Notes: generated by a model not told the origin, from the letters alone. A DNA stretch of 64,000 bases from Patagioenas fasciata (GCF_037038585.1 NC_092520.1:62330001-62394000), one strand, 5' to 3'; counted from the first letter of the stretch, positions 1 to 15,127 are shown. A program made the numbers and translations.

Positions 1-1519
1 GTTAGAACATTCAGCCTTGTGGTAGGAGACTGGGTATTCTCAGACCCTCCTTAATCAATAAAGTTACTCATAGTTATTAAAACAAGCTCATTGTGACAAA
101 ACGACAGGGAAAGCCATATGATGAGCAAGAGTCTTCACCTCAAATTAAAAATGTCCCATTCTCTCTGTGTGCTGAATAAATCTGGTGTATATTTTGGAAA
201 TACCTAGTATGTGTCAGTTTCAGCTGAAGCTTATAATGTGAATAAGCATAAGTACATTTGGCAGATAACCCAAATAACAGCCTAACCACTACAATTTCAT
301 TAGAAAACACATATATTAGAAAACTAATCTGCTAGGAGGTGCGGAACAAGCTGACACTTGCCTTTAAGCTCTTACAATGCCTGAATTATAGAATTTATTA
401 TCATAATTGTTATTATCTTACTGTATTTAAATTAAAGCACATCAAGTATGTATCTGAACTCTAGAATGAATTATTATCACTGTGTCACTGTCCTGAAATC
501 TGTTAATTATCCTGGAAGGATCCATTTAGAGACTTGCTACACAGATAGGTACGTACCATATGCCTGATCTGAAAACTTTCACCTGCCATTTAAAATAAGA
601 TTAATCTCTTGAATATCAATACATGAGTGCAGGGTCATGAATCTGAATGAAATTATTCTAAGGCAAACTCATAATAAAATTAAATTCCAGTTTCTTTTTT
701 CTGGAGGCTACAGTGATAAATAGACTTTGCTGTCAGGTCTGATGTTTGATTCAATCAGTAATAAATAAACAGCCCCTATCACAAGAAGGCTGCCAGCTCA
801 GACTCTCCATCAGTGTAACACCTGTGTGCAGAGCATGCCTATTTTCAAAGTAGTTTTCAAAGAAAGTAGCTTATAGGACATGTGACAAAGAGGGGTAGGG
901 AATTAAAGTCTTGAAGGGATTTGCAAGATCTGGGGACATTTCCAGTAGAGAAAGACTAGAAAGCATCTGCTCTATAGTGCAATTCAGGACATTCAACAGA
1001 CTAAATATTCAAGGTGAATTCCTGGCTCCAGTCAAGTCAGCACCAAAACTCCCTTAGACTTTTAAAGGCCAAGATTTTCTCTTATCTAATGATAAGGGTC
1101 TTTAAGCCCAACTTTCTAAGATGATGAACACCCACAAGTAATGACTACTGACAGAGACTGCCAGAGTTATGACTTGGTTTCAGTTCAGGGATATCTGATA
1201 CACTTCTTCATAGCTTATAAGAGAGGAAATCCTCTGTACATGTGAAAACAGGTTCTTCATAAACTAGCAGTGAAGCTTCCTCATGGGGGAGCACCCAGAG
1301 AGAGGCACCCAGAGAGAGGAACAAAGCCTCAAAGGAAGGAAAATCCCCTGCACTCATTTCTTCCATCTACCCTTCTCTACTCAGGAGCAATGAAAGAAGT
1401 CCTTTTTGTTACCTGAACAAAGCAATTTTCCTAAGAATCTATATTTTGAATTTTTCTTTGACTAAGTGGAAAAGGAACCAATAAGACAATTTACATCATT
1501 CATTACCAGTCTTCTAATT

Positions 1520-1542
1520 AAAAATAAATAAATAAATAAAAA
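1520..1542 (+). repeat. (AAAT)n microsatellite
   Basis: About five AAAT units in AT-rich intergenic DNA. Confidence 0.85.
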
Positions 1543-4500
1543 TCATAGCACGGTAAAGAACAAAGAAATAAAGCAGCCCTGCAAGGAAAACGAACAATAA
1601 AATGTTCCTATTGATTTCATAAAACTGTTCCAATTGTTCTTGGAACCTGATTCAGGGTCAGTCATGAGCTACGGGAAAGGGAAAAAACACAAAGTCCTAG
1701 TAACAGGTAGAAAACTGTTTCAAATAGAGTCTTTAGACCCTGGGAGAAAAACAGGAGAATATGATGGATCGATTTAATTCATTGTTTACATCCCTGGATT
1801 AAGCCAGCAGGACTCTGTAGATGTTAATTCAAAATGACAGAGAACCCAGTTTCAAAATCCATTATTTTTTGACCAGTTTAAAAAATTCCCTGGTAGTATT
1901 GGAATTTCCTGCTAACTCCCTCCTGAACAACTTCTTCAAGAAGATTCCCAAATGGGGAACACTTCTGCGTTCCTGTTCTCACATCTTCTTCTGCTCTTAT
2001 TTCCTGAACATCCCGTCTTATCTCTATTTGTTAAACCTTTTTATCCCTGTCTCACCTGGGGATTTATACTCACAAACACAAAAGCCTTCTCTTATAACCA
2101 GGTGTCTAACATGGAATATTTATAAACATAGGAAGACTGGAGCTGGAACAGACCAGAAAGCAGTAGAACCTGTTTTGACCAGTCATCAGCAAAGCATCTC
2201 TCCCAGTCACTACTAGAGCAGCTTTCTAACATATCCCCCTGCTACAAAATCACCTCCAGTTACAGACCCTGCTGAAATCCAATAGAAAACCAGATATCAC
2301 CCAAAGTAACTAAGCAATATCCATGTGTCCCCACATGGTTAATATCTCACTTGTGTTACAACAAAATGTTGATTCTACTACATTTCTTCTAACGCGACCT
2401 GATAATTCTGTAATAAAAACACACCTCTGTCACAGATGACAGCCTTAGTGTTTTATGCTGTTTCCATCACGGCAGCATCTGAGCACTCTCTTTGTCAAAC
2501 CAGTTGCATTAGGAAAATAAATCTCCTCTGAACCACACAGTTGCAGCTGCTTTTTTTTTTCTCCTTGGTTTGAAGTTTTGATAGCACATACTTTATACCT
2601 TTCTTAGTTTTTGGTGATGACTTCTATGTTTCTTGGGGCTTGGAAAATAAGTCTTCATAGACCAAGAATGTGTACAGTAGTTAAAAGCAGCAGACCATAC
2701 ACATCTTTGGAAACAACCAAATAAATTCTTCCGTGAACTTCTAAGATAGATGAAATAACCTTGCAGACATGATCTTTTTCTGAATTCTAGCTAGATAACA
2801 GTGATCCTAAAGCATTAGGCTGTGTATCTTCGATCTTTTTTAGTCAATCCAATGTCACAACCATGGTTCTATTATTCATAAAAATTATAAACCTTACAAT
2901 GACTCCTTGGAAGCTCTCAGTTTCTACAAGAAAGAGCTAGACAGACCTGTTCAAACAGAGAGAAAATGAATTCTAACCTCCACAGAAGCTTTCCTAAACT
3001 GTTTTGCTAAGGTTCAGGTACAGATCAAAAATTTAATCTTAACTCTTTAATAGACCTTAGTATATTGAATAGCACTAGACAGCACTAGAAATAGTCTGAG
3101 ATAACAACCAGTACCAGCTTAGCAATGCGTGAGAAGGAACTGTAAACAGTGTGTGCCTAGCTTAGCTTTAGTCGTGGTAACAACTAATAAGATGTCTGGA
3201 AAGCATCAGTAGCAAGAACATTCAGAATTTTAATGCTGAATGAGAGCTCTCAATGGGTGAAGTTCAGAAAGCAGCTCTCATCGTAAACAAGTAATAGTTC
3301 TGTCACCTCTGGCACAGAACCTGTATTCCTGATTAGATTCCCATCTGCAAAGGCCCTAAAACATACTTGAAACTCAGACACTAAACTGAGGCTAAATTAT
3401 GTAGAATGTGTCCTAAATGTCATATACCTGCAGCAATTTCTAGAATAAGTATTCTTCCTTTATTATTCACACAATTAAATATTTCATATATTCCATATTA
3501 TTGTCATATGTGTTAATAACAACTAGCTTGCACTGCATTGCTTTTTATTTTATTTGTCATGCATCTGAGATTTTTTTTTTAAATATTTTAATCTCTTACT
3601 ATGAGAATATGGTTCATCTATGACCATCTAGGATTCAGCACAAGCACTCTCTTGTATCAGTTAAAGACTTTGAGACTGGCTAACACTGCTTATTGAAAGA
3701 GGTTTTATTTGCAGTGATGCTCTGTACTTCAAATCAGTTTAATAACTTACAGAAGGAATAATAACTCTTCACTCCTCCAAAACATGTTCGCAGTGGGGAT
3801 AGCACAGAAAAGTGATAAACAACGCAAGATCTAAGGGTTACCACATGCAAAGGAAAAAATGCCTTGATGTTTGAGTTACCCTAAAATTAACTTTAGCCCA
3901 AGACAGGCATTAAAAAATACATACAAAGTAGATGCAGAAATAGTTATTTAAAACAATTATTTACAGTGGTTCACATAGTTACAGACTAATTACTTGTTTC
4001 AGTTTCAAATTGAAAGAAACAAAAGGGGAATAATGATTATGTATGTGTGTACTTTAAATCTACTCATTTTTCTTCTTTTTTTGCTTCAAATACTGCTAAG
4101 ATGCTCCAATACGCACTGTTCTTAGGATGAATATAAGAAGAAAACCTATTTGGATGCAAAGATCATGTGTATTCAGACTCCTGTTGAGGTCAGACTCAAA
4201 TCTTTAGCTCACCACAGATACCTGTGGTCTGCAATTCAATCGGAGTGATAATTTTGACACTTCTGAAGGGTTATTGGCCCTCTCCATCTAACTTTGAGAC
4301 TTATTAACGTCCCTTTCAGATAGCGAGGTGGAGTCATCTCCCTGTAAGCAGAGACTTGCCAGGGACTATTTCTTTATTTAATACAAACAAATCATTAACT
4401 GAGTGGGGAGAAAATGTTCCCTTCTGCCTGGTGTTCAAAGAATTCAGCTTTCAGTGTATATATTCTTTACAAACAAAAACTTGTATCTCATACAAACATC

Positions 4501-5248
4501 TAAGCTGACAGTTATATTTTATACAAGCATATAAATTACAGCACGAGGTGGCTCATTATGTGCTGTCGATTGAGGGTGGGTGTAGCATTAGACAAAGAAC
4601 TATTAAGAGACACTAGGTTTGAAGGTTTCCTTAATCTGGACTTTGGAGAATATCATACCAGACTTCACGTTCTCCTTTGCCAAGCAATCACAGCTATGAT
4701 GATGAGCACTGCTTTCATTCCAAACATGGAAAATATTCTTTATTTCTATATTTTCTAGGTACAAGTCAGTCAGGTGTAACAAAAAAGGGCCATAAGCTTC
4801 CCCAGTAAAATTGCTTCTTTGTTGAAGTTGGATCCCAGAAAAGGCTGAACTGTTCCCAGCTGGCACCAATTCTCAATTTATATGATCAAAGCGGAAGAAC
4901 ATAGCTGTCACCTTGATGTCCTTAGCCTTTTGTTGTCACTGTAAAAATTTGTACTTTAATCAGTGATTAGAAGTTCTGCTTCACCTGTTGTTGAACATTA
5001 CCCCACTGTGTTCATTGCAGCCTTTACTGAAAACAAAAACTAAATCCATGGAACTTAGACATTTGTTTCCTCTAATGACAAAACAGTGTGAAATAGTTTG
5101 TGACTCCCCTGTCCCTGGACACTTGGTTCACTTCTTTGCAAACTCACCTGCTCACAGCTCAGTGCCCATCCAGCTCTGCTGACTGAAAGGGCCACAGGGC
5201 TGCTCTGGGCTGTGCTCTGATCACAATCACCAAAAGGATCAGAGGGAT

Positions 5249-5305
5249 TAAAAACAAACAAACAAACAAACAAACAACAAAAAACCCCAACCAAACAAAA
5301 AACAC
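5249..5305 (+). repeat. (AAAC)n A-rich tract
   Basis: Five to six AAAC units then mixed A/C-rich DNA. Similar tracts lie at 14626-14657, 19391-19415, 33944-33965 and 43972-43989. Confidence 0.85.
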
Positions 5306-7163
5306 CTACTTTTGAAGAGGGATTTCAATCATTTCAGTGATACAGATGACCTAGTTTGCAACACATCTCAACAAAAAGCTGTATCAGCACAGCTAAGAAA
5401 GTACTAGGAGAAACATGGCAGAGAATGGGAATGGGTACAGGAACAGGAAAAATCAGAACCTCTTAAACTGTCTTTGCTGATGGGAAAATGTTATTGGGGT
5501 CAAGTTTTGTGGATATGGTTTTGTTCAGCAGGATGAGCCAAATAACTGTTCTGCTGCAGGAAAATAGAAAGCCTGCACCCCCTCACCATGTCTGGACACC
5601 CACGTCTGCCACTTAGCTTGTGCCAGCTGTGCTGTCTGTCCAGTACTACAGAGGGACAATCAAGAAGTTTAGTGAATTCAGTTCACTAAAATGACACTAA
5701 AATTCAGTGAAACAAAATAAGTAGGGTTGTTGTATTTACATGTTCAGTTTTGGTTGTTTTTTGTTTTCTTTTGTTTTTTCCAACCGAGGGAGTTAACCAA
5801 AAGACGAAGAGAAGATAATTATGTCTATAAGTGGAAAAAGAAATTAGAAGATGTGGGAAAGAGTCAGGGCAGGGCTAAAAAAAAAAAAGTAGAGAAGGTA
5901 AATGGTGAAATGAGGTCTGCCCCTTCAGGGGTAGCAGTTATTTGTTTGGCTCAGCAGTGTCGAGAAAATTTGCCATTACTCTGAAAAAATAGCAGCAGTA
6001 ATAAGAAGATAACCGTTGCAATCAGTAAAAATTATTCACGTGCAGTCAGGCTTCTTGTTATAAAGACAGAAATGGAGTACCGTTACTAAGCAAAACTTTT
6101 CTATGTGGTGTTGTTTTCAGAGATGTGCGTGTTCACTTTGCTGGCACTTCAGCAGGTGGAGATGAGAGGCTGCACTCCAACCTGGCCAGCCTGGACTTCA
6201 GAGCAGGGGATGCAACAAAACTATGCCTGTGTCCATAGTCTGACACAATACTTAAATCCATCTAAGAGGTAACTTTATGACATTGAGACATCCTTCAGAG
6301 ACTTGTTTTCTTTCCAGAACTTCCCAGCCTACAACCTGCATTGCCTTTAACTCCCCCTAAGCTTCATTTAAGCCAGCAGTATTTGTTAGACCTGGCTCTG
6401 AAACAAGAGCAAATAGCAGAATGTCATTGCCAGAAATCACTGCAATGCTGCTGTTCATACAGGTTTTGTCTCTTTTGCATTACCTATATGATTCAAAATA
6501 AGGATAGACCAGGCTCTTTCCTTTGCAATAGTAACAGCCTTGCACAGGAAAAAAAAGTAAGAAGCCTGACTTCTCACTGATAAGATGATGACATTAAAAC
6601 TGGTAAGTTACTAAAGTTCCTGTCTGATACATACCTGCCATTATATGAAAATACAGTTCCTTCTGATTTTTGCCATTTTCATAGAAGAGACTTTTTTTCA
6701 TTGGCATGCTCCATTTTTGTACTGTGCTGCATTAGAGGTAACCCCTGATGGAGTAAACAATAGTCAAACACACAGTAATTTAACATGGAGTTAAGAAACC
6801 CAAAACAGTTGACAAAATCCAGGCGGCCTGAAAAATTAAACTGAAGCTTTCTTTCCACAAAGAATCAAGGTAAACAGCAGCAAGACCAGCAAATGACTGT
6901 GTCCTTTAATATGACTGTGCAAAATAGTTTTACCTATTGGCAAAATTGTGTATGGGCCTGGAGATATCCGTCTACAGCTTAATTAATGATAAATCTAGAA
7001 GTCATTCCCTAAAACACTACCTCATCCTGCCTTTGGGCTTGATTCTGACAGCATCACCTAATTTTCTACTGATCTCTTTGAACTCGGGGTGCTCAGCACT
7101 TTTCTGAGCAAGGCTGTAAGCTGGATGATGTTCAACAGTTTTACTGCAAACAAGTCTGTCTTC

Positions 7164-7215
7164 TGTTGTTGTTGTTGTTGTTGTTAGTAGTAGTATCAGT
7201 ATTAGTATTAGTATC
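7164..7215 (+). repeat. (TTG)n then (AGT)n microsatellite
   Basis: About seven TTG units run into AGT/ATTAGT units. Open frames through it are repeat-derived. Confidence 0.9.
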
Positions 7216-10200
7216 AAAGATAAGCCTGCATCCTTTAAAAATATCATTTTCTTCCTGGAAAAAGTAAACAAACCCCCATAATTTCCCCTGTTAAGAAAAA
7301 TTTCTTCACTCTCTTTTGTCAGCATGCACCTGACTGCTGCTGAGGCTAACACTGATAGCCTTTGTTTACTTTAAAGAATAAGCCACTGCTGTGTGATTTA
7401 GTTTTTCATTTTTAATGTAAAATCCCTCTCTTGATCCTGCATTCCAGAGAAAAGGAACCAGAGTCCTTTAAATATCATGCGGGGTGCCTCTGAAGCCAGA
7501 ATTGCAGATGTAAATCCCCCTCGCAAATTTATGTAACTGAGATATATGGGGGCCAGGGGGGAACCAAACATGTGAGCACCAAGTTCCCCTGGCAGCATTA
7601 ATGTGACAGGTGTACCTCAGCCCAGCCAGTCACTTTTCATTTAACTGTCAGTACACTTGTTTAATGCTTCTAGCTGCATTGCACCGCTATAGCTTTTTAT
7701 TCTAAAGGTCAGTCACCCACACCAAAGTTCAAAAACACATTTAATGAAAACAAAAAATCAAATCAAAGGTGGCTTTCATCAGACCTGACTTGAACTAGCT
7801 AGGAAAGATGAGGTTCATTCATATATAGGTTAGAAATTTTAAAGAAAAAAAATCTTGCCAGGGTCATATGAGTTGCAAAATGAATAAGACATAAACAGCT
7901 GTGTTCTTCCTTATGCTTGTATCTGCTCAAAGTACTCAGGCTATCAGAGTTATACAAGGAGGGATTTGTACATTTATATGTTTGTATATGGAAAGAAAAA
8001 AACACTGAAGAACGGGACTTGACGTTTCATTCTTAAGGGAGAAATAAAGATCCTGGTTTTCTCTCAGGAAACTCAGTACAGTTGCTTAGAGTGGCCAGAA
8101 ACTGCTTTTAAATTATCGATTATGACCCCCCCAGTCCCAGGTACCCCATCTGGAAGGCACTCTCCAAGGCGTCGTACTGGAGGTGCCTAATGAAGCTGTG
8201 ACAGCTGCTCCAGCATTTAATTTCAAGAGAGTGATGATAAATCCCACGCCCTGCTATCCGAGCCTGCCAGATCCTTCCCCCAAGCCACTGAGAGAGGCAA
8301 AAAATGAGCTGCAATGACTAAGTCCAACGTCAGTAGAAGATGTCTCTATACAGCTCATATAAAGCCAGTCTACAAAGAAAAAATAGCCCTTCCCTTTTTC
8401 TTTTCTTTCCTTTCTCATCTCTGGAAGGAGGTGGCAGAGGCAACATGACTGCACTTCCCAAAACCTAGGGATCCTGCTAGGTGAGAATAATTCTTCTTCA
8501 GCCGAATCGCCTGTTTTTTATGCTGCCAGATGAATGAAGCAGCCACTATGGCCAAGAGGATTGGAAACAGGGTACCAAACGTGAAATTAAATAGGCTTTT
8601 GTTTTGATTTGGTTTTCTACAGGACCAAAATACAGAAACAGTTGCTTGAGATGTAAACACAGGCCTCTTTAGCATGGAAACCACTTACACAAGTTGTTTG
8701 AATTGGCTGATCCTCAGAAAAGGAAAGAAGATGTTTATAGAAATCTTACACTTCATCCCAGGTAACAATATAGCGACATCTTAATCCAAATGACATGGGG
8801 GCTGATCTTTCACTCTATATATGAACACTTCCTGATGAATTCCCTGAGTCACAAACAGGTTACTCATCTATTTCTATGTGCATTTGTCTGATGAAAACAT
8901 TTACAGTTCTTCATCAGGCACCTCCAGTCCTTGGGCCTCTGAACTTGTTTCACGATACTCAGCCGGCATGGTGGTTCTGGAAACATCTCTGGGGGTGTGC
9001 AGCAATCCCTGACACCTATCTGACTTTGCTAAGGTAAAATGAACAGATTTTCAGGTGGACTTTCCAGTATTTTAAAGCTTATGCAATCATTTACAGCTCC
9101 AGAAAGCAAGGATTGCAAACTACCCTTCCAAAGAAGAGAAGAACAGTCTGGACAAACCTGAATATTGAACTCAACCACGATGAACGTGGAGAATTGGACG
9201 TTGTTTGAGGAGTCACCATATCTGATCTTCGGGCTGGTTTATGTTCCAAAAAACAGGAAAAACAAACAAAGAACTCTACAGATTATTTTTTCCACTTCAT
9301 TTTCATACCATTTTTCAGTTCAGATTTAGGGTTAATGGTCTTCTTTTTATTTTTTTTTTCTTCCTGGATAAAAAAATACTTCAGCTCCAATTTGCTTAAT
9401 TGTTCATGTTTTGTGAGAATGAAAAAAAGAATCCAGTTGGAAGTTTGGCTTTGAGTAGTTTATTGTTTCTCTTCTTGTGGAATGTTGAGTGATGTGAAAT
9501 TTTGCTATCAGCTGAAAAGCCATTTCAAGTGAAAAGCAACTTTAGTGTAAAAACTGCATCAGTTCCCTTTTGAATGCAAATCTTCAGAATGTTTATACAA
9601 AAATTTTGCACATTTCAAGGTACATTCATACTTCTTCACCCACTTCAATAAGGCCATGCAGAGGCTTAACTTCAAGTGTTTGTTCAAGTGTTTAGCTGCA
9701 GAGAAACCTCTGAGACCTTGATGGCACAAGGCATTGTTGTGGTGATTTCAGACCCCGAGGCAGGAAGCAAATTGCACATGTGGTATCTTGCAAAGGACAG
9801 AAAATAACACTTTTTTTTTTCCTTTTTTTTCCCCAGAAAATATAAGAGCTATGTTTCCTTGGATTCTAAATGGACAAATTAATAGTCATTGGCAAAGGCA
9901 AGGAGAGAACAGGAAAAATTACAGAGAAAGTGAATAATGGAAGAAGAGACGTCTTTCTTCTACAGGCTTTACTGAAATGCTTTCAAACAATTGCCTTTGA
10001 ATCAAGAAGAACTCCTGAGTGATTTTGCAAAACAAAGTAGAACTGCAAATGAAAGCAACACTGACAACCAAAGGAGATGTTTCCCAACTCAAATATAGTA
10101 AAACAAAAGGTCATGGGGATGGGCTGGGAGCGAGGAGGGAGGGCAATGTGTGACTCTATAAAAGAAAAGAAATAGAAATAAGTTTTTAGATGGATGGAAA

Positions 10201-11336
10201 TGGCTATAAAGATGGGAAGACGTTTTTATTTCCTGACGTTTCAGTGGTACATCTATATTCTCAGTGTTTCACAACCCTAACACAGATTGCAGTGGTTTGT
10301 AGGAGAGTTTGTGTTTTTCATTCTACTGCCACTATTTTGCATATCAATGGAAGTGTTTTCCTCCAACCTAAGATATCCATATGCTGGTCAAATGAACAAA
10401 GCCAGGGGACAAAGCCAGTCTCCCATTGCTGTACAGCCCACCTACAGCTGTTTACAGAAACCCAAGGTGGTTTGCAATGCTTTCAAACACATCCCATCCA
10501 TGCATCTGAGATGCTGACACTTCAGCTGAGCTGCACTGGGCTAAACTCCCACCCATCACCCAGCCTGCTTTTGTTGGGGGCTGTCAGCCACCAACACTAC
10601 ACACTGTTGTGAACAGGGACTCATTTCTTTGTTACTTTCAGAAGTCATTACTGAGCCCTTAAAACCTACAGTCCATCCCTACATGTAGGGCAACTGGATT
10701 GTTTTTTTATTTGAGACTTCTGAGTGAGTGAGTGATTGTGCAGCGTTTGGAAGATGGACCCACTTTCAAAGCAGCGTATTTCACAATAGTGACATGTTAC
10801 AATTATGCAAAAATTTACAAATGGTTTAATGGGTTTAACAGCGGATCAATACCAAAATGTCATTGAAACGCACACTACACTGCAGTTATGGATTCAGTCT
10901 TGCTGAATTGTGGAATGCAAAACGCCTTGTGTTGCAGGGTCACCATCTCACGAATGACTGAGGCTGGGGGCGATTTGTGTCCTGGGAGAGGCATTTGAAA
11001 CTCTGCGCTCTGCCCTTTCAAGTGGAAAGAGTTTAATTCATGCGTAGTTCACGGTTGCAAAGATACAGGGATTTCCAACTGGGTCCATCTTTTTCAAGCA
11101 CCCTGTATTTCCACTGAGGCCTGGCCATCCTGGACCTTGCCTCATACATGGTTACCTTGCTCGCAGGCATTGTGCAAACAGCTCTAGTCTAACAGTGTGG
11201 GGCAAAAGCTGTGCTTACCAACACCAGTAAAGCCAGTGAGGGTCTAAATAGTAACCATCCAAGTATCTGACAAAAAGTCTCTCACTGTAGACCCTCACAT
11301 TAGCCTCATTTTTCTTTTGGAGTGGAAGACCATGGG

Positions 11337-11712
11337 AATCATAGAACCATAGAATCATTTTGGTTGGAAGAGATCCTCAAGATCATCGAGCCCAATTGTT
11401 AATCTAGCACCTGCACTAAACCGTGTCCCTAAGAACCTCATCCTTTTTAAATGCCTCCAGGGATGGTGACTCCACCACTTCCCTGGGCAGCCTGTTCCAA
11501 TGCCTGACAATCCCTTCCATGCAGAAATTTTTCCTAATATCCTATCTGAACCTCCCTGGTGCAACTTCAGGCCATTTCATCTTGTCCTATCACTTGCTAC
11601 TTGGGAGAAGAGACCAGCCCCCTCCATGCTACAACCTCCTTTCAGGTGGTTGCAGAGAGCAATAAGGTCTCCCCTCAGCCTCCTTTTCTCCAGGCTAAGG
11701 AACCACTCGGAG
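11337..11712 (-). mobile_element. CR1 LINE 3' fragment
   Basis: Starts on the plus strand with the inverted CR1 terminal octamer repeat (ATCATAGAACCATAGAATC) and follows the CR1 antisense consensus (GGTTGGAAGAGATCC, then CTTCCCTGGGCAGCCTGTTCC, then TCAGCCTCCTTTTCTCCAGG). It is 5'-truncated, as usual. Confidence 0.93.
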
Positions 11713-14625
11713 AAGGGCAGCAGCCATAGTACCTTTCAGAAGGGCTGTCACCTCTGCTGCTCTGTGGTTGTCTCCTGTCCATGACACACACTAAGCACAC
11801 CACACTGTAGGAAATGCCCAAGAACCCTGCAGTGACCACTGCAGGACATTGTCAATTCATGGAGACAATTAAGATCCCCAAAAATATGTCACAATGTATG
11901 TGTTGGTCCCTGATACCTCTGTTTGGAGTGCAAGAAAAGCGAATGCAGCCTGACTCAGACTGGAAAAGACTTGCTGTAGTCAAGCATTATTATACAAACT
12001 TTCACAAAAACAATTAAAAAAAAAAAGAAATATATTTACTGCCTGTATTCCAGGAACCTGACTGAATAAGCAATGGATGTTGCTTACCGTAGGCCAGATA
12101 AAATTCTCTGCCAGAATAAGATTTTATTCATGGTTTAACTGTGTTAATTCAAGAGATCCAGACCTGGCACTCAGCAGCTTTAGTTCCACAAACAATTTGG
12201 TCTGGCACTGAGGCCAAGAGAAGCAGACCCATTCTCCCACCGCCTTCATTTTTTTTCTGACTCAACATTGCCTTCTCCCTTGTTCTGGCATCAGAAGGTG
12301 CATGTCAATGCAGTGGACCAGAGCAGGGAATGTCCCCACATTTGAGCTAGACAACCCCCTTTTCCTGGCATAGCTTTCTCCTGGACGTGTTTCCCTACAC
12401 AGAGCACTGGGCAGCTGCATGAAACCTGGTGGTGGCACCAAGGGTGGAGAGGGAAACATGCACAGGGGCAAGGAGGAAGGCTAATTCCAGTCACAGCGAC
12501 GTCTGCTAGCTTAACTTGGCTGTGAATGTGGCATCAGTCATTCTTGCTGTAGCCTCCAGCTTCACTGACCTGTTTCAGAAGTGCGTCCTCCACAGTGCTG
12601 TGCTGTAAATGGGTAGAAGGATGTTACTTATGCAGGATATTTAATAAAATCACGGCATAGGGCTTACACAAAGAAAATATATAGAACATGCAGAGAGTAT
12701 GCAGCATACGTGTATTACACAGGTCTATAAAGGATTTTAACTGTGTTAATGCTGAATATCCAAATCTGGAACTCAAAATGCTGCATTTTACAAACACTAG
12801 CATAAGAATTTGTGATCCAGAATGAGAAATGGATCTAGGTTAGGACTGATCATTTAGTTCTTCCATAATATATGGCTACTGATAGATGCAGCAGAACTGC
12901 TGTTGGAAAAGACCTAGTGAAAAATAATTCATCTGCTTTTAACAAACAGTTTAAATAAAGAATATTTGTTTTTTTCTCAGTTCTGGGTAGTCTTTATTAA
13001 GGGGATTAAAAAAAAAAAAAAGCAATATTTTTCTGGGACCAAGAAGCAGCAGTTCAGCTGCTGGTGAGAGTCCCTGTAGAGTACATGGAAGAAGAGTGAG
13101 AAATTAGGCTGTGCTATTTTAAAAGGCTGCTTTCATTGACTGGAACTTTATTCACTGGACTGCAGCGTATTAACACCAAGAGACTATTTGACACTTTTTT
13201 TCAGTTCTTAGAATTTTTATATTTCCTAGTACTAGTCAGACTGAATATTAAGTATTCCCTCTGTGACACTGATTGTTCTTCTGTGCTTCTTCCTCTGCCC
13301 AGGATGGACTGTTCTGTTGACAACCAACTACCTGGGCATACACTTGGGTTTACACATTTCCATTTGAATCTTTTATGATACAGAGACTACAAAATGCCAT
13401 GTTGCATGTGGCCTGAGGTGAGAACAAGAATATTAACATCTCTGTTTTCCAGACAATGGGACTTTCTTGGCAGACTTCATTCTGGAGTAGAGACTGCAGG
13501 AAAGTAGCATCATGAGCCCTGAACCTCCAGCACTTGTTCTTCTTCTTCCTCCTCTTTTCTCCCCACATTTTTTTCTTTCTCTCTCTCAGTCCATGGTTTA
13601 CTGAACTCCCCTCTTCCCCTCTTTCTGCTTTTCTCCTTCTTCTGGAAACATGGCTCACTTTACCCCCACTAGTCCCTCTGTCCCTATAGCCCTGGTCCCC
13701 ACCAAAACTCATCCTAGCACCCCACAACACCCTCCTGGAGAGTGGATCAGTGACACTGGGGGACAAGCAAGGGCATCCACTTCCAATCAAACTACATCAT
13801 GCTGACAAGGTAGAGGACTGTGCAGGATACATCTTACAGATCCAAAGACTGAAGGGGATGAGTGTGAGGAGAGAGGCACCGGGGGTGGCCCACATGGCAC
13901 ACCACAGAGAAGCAGACTGACGTTGCAAAGGCTACACAAGCATCAGCACCTAATAATTTTGGTACTACTTGATACCATGTATGTTTAGAGCTGCAGCATG
14001 CTGCCTAACACTTCTGAAAATAGGAGGGAAGGAGAATTCTTACTATTGTTTGAGATTTTTACTGTTTTCTAGCTTTTTTTTTGTTTTCCCTTGTAGTGAG
14101 CAAGTAGAGTGCTTACTGTACAACATAAGGCTAGCTATTAACTGACAAGTAGGCACACTAAATCTGCTTCTTGTCCCCTCAGGCAGTGGTCTCTAACTCT
14201 TGGCTCAGAGTGAACATGTTGAGCACCAGATTCCTCAGCATCACTCGCAGCCATCAGGGAAAGCAGAGTACAGCATCAGATGTCACTTGCAGTACATTAC
14301 TTTTTCAGTACATTACTCCAGGATGGTGGAAGTTGGGGTTGTCTGTTAGGGATTAAACATTGGACAAAAGACATTAGAAAGGAAGAATAACAGAAGATGA
14401 AAGAGGAGTTGAATGATCACAAAAATAATTTTGCCCAGTACCTGAAAGTTCGTCTTTTCACTGCAGTAAGTCCCCAAAAGAAGATCGGGAAACTCTTTCA
14501 GTGCCTTTCACAAATTCTTTCCTCAGGTTCATAAGAAGAGAGACATCATCTCTGCACTAGTTACAGGCTCATGGTGCCACACTGCATTTCCTGGGGTAGG
14601 CAGGAAAGCCACATCTTTGTTTATA

Positions 14626-14657
14626 ACAAAACAAACAAACAAACAAATAAACAAAAC
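14626..14657 (+). repeat. (AAAC)n A-rich tract
   Basis: AAAC units 180 bp before the CR1 copy at 14,834. Confidence 0.85.
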
Positions 14658-14833
14658 CCCCACCAAATAAAAAAAGTCTGGAAACAAAAGAAAGTAATTC
14701 AGATCACACAGAGCTACTCACCTGGTTTGGGATGATTGTTTTCTTCAGTTTACAAAGAATTATTTTGAAAATTCTGGAGTCCTGACTAACTCCACGTCAA
14801 TTTATGTTCTACGTTAGAACAGAAAAGAAAATA

Positions 14834-15127
14834 ATAGAATCATAGAAAGGTTTGGGTTGGAAGGGATCTTAAATGTCATCCAGTTCCATCTCCCCTGCCA
14901 TGGACAGGGACATCTTCCACTAGATCAGGCTGCTCAGAGCCCCGTCCAGCCTGACCTTGAATGTCTCCACAGATGGGACATCCACAACTTATCTAGGAAA
15001 TGTGCTCCACTATTTTACTACCCTCATGGTGAAAAACATCTTCCTTAGATCTAATCTAAATCTAGCTCTTTCACTTTAAAGCCATTACCCCTTATGCTGT
15101 CACTACATGTCCTTGGAAAAAGGGCAT
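14834..15127 (-). mobile_element. CR1 LINE 3' fragment
   Basis: Opens with AGAATCATAGAAAGG and GGTTGGAAGGGATC; the CCATGGACAGGGACATC and CCATTACCCCTTATG blocks are recognisable. 5'-truncated and diverged. Confidence 0.93.

Larger units (their letters stand above)
1..11336. other. Intergenic, no gene seen
   Basis: AT-rich DNA with stops in every frame. The open frames present are short and match nothing recognised. Only simple repeats (1520, 5249, 7164) and short poly-T/poly-A runs (2550, 3571, 9810) stand out. If gene order is as in human, the next gene beyond this side would be MYO16, but nothing of it is visible. Confidence 0.7.

Noticed and set aside
1821..2216. Open frame of 131 codons in the left flank
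   Set aside because: AT-rich, no domain, no neighbouring splice sites or homology recognised; length is within chance for this much sequence.
7017..7352. 111-codon frame with Ile/Leu and Thr runs
   Set aside because: Runs come from the TTG/AGT microsatellite at 7164-7215.
13530..13605. Polypyrimidine tract ending CTCTCTCTCAG, like a plus-strand splice acceptor
   Set aside because: No exon-like open frame or donor follows that matches any known protein; pyrimidine tracts are common.
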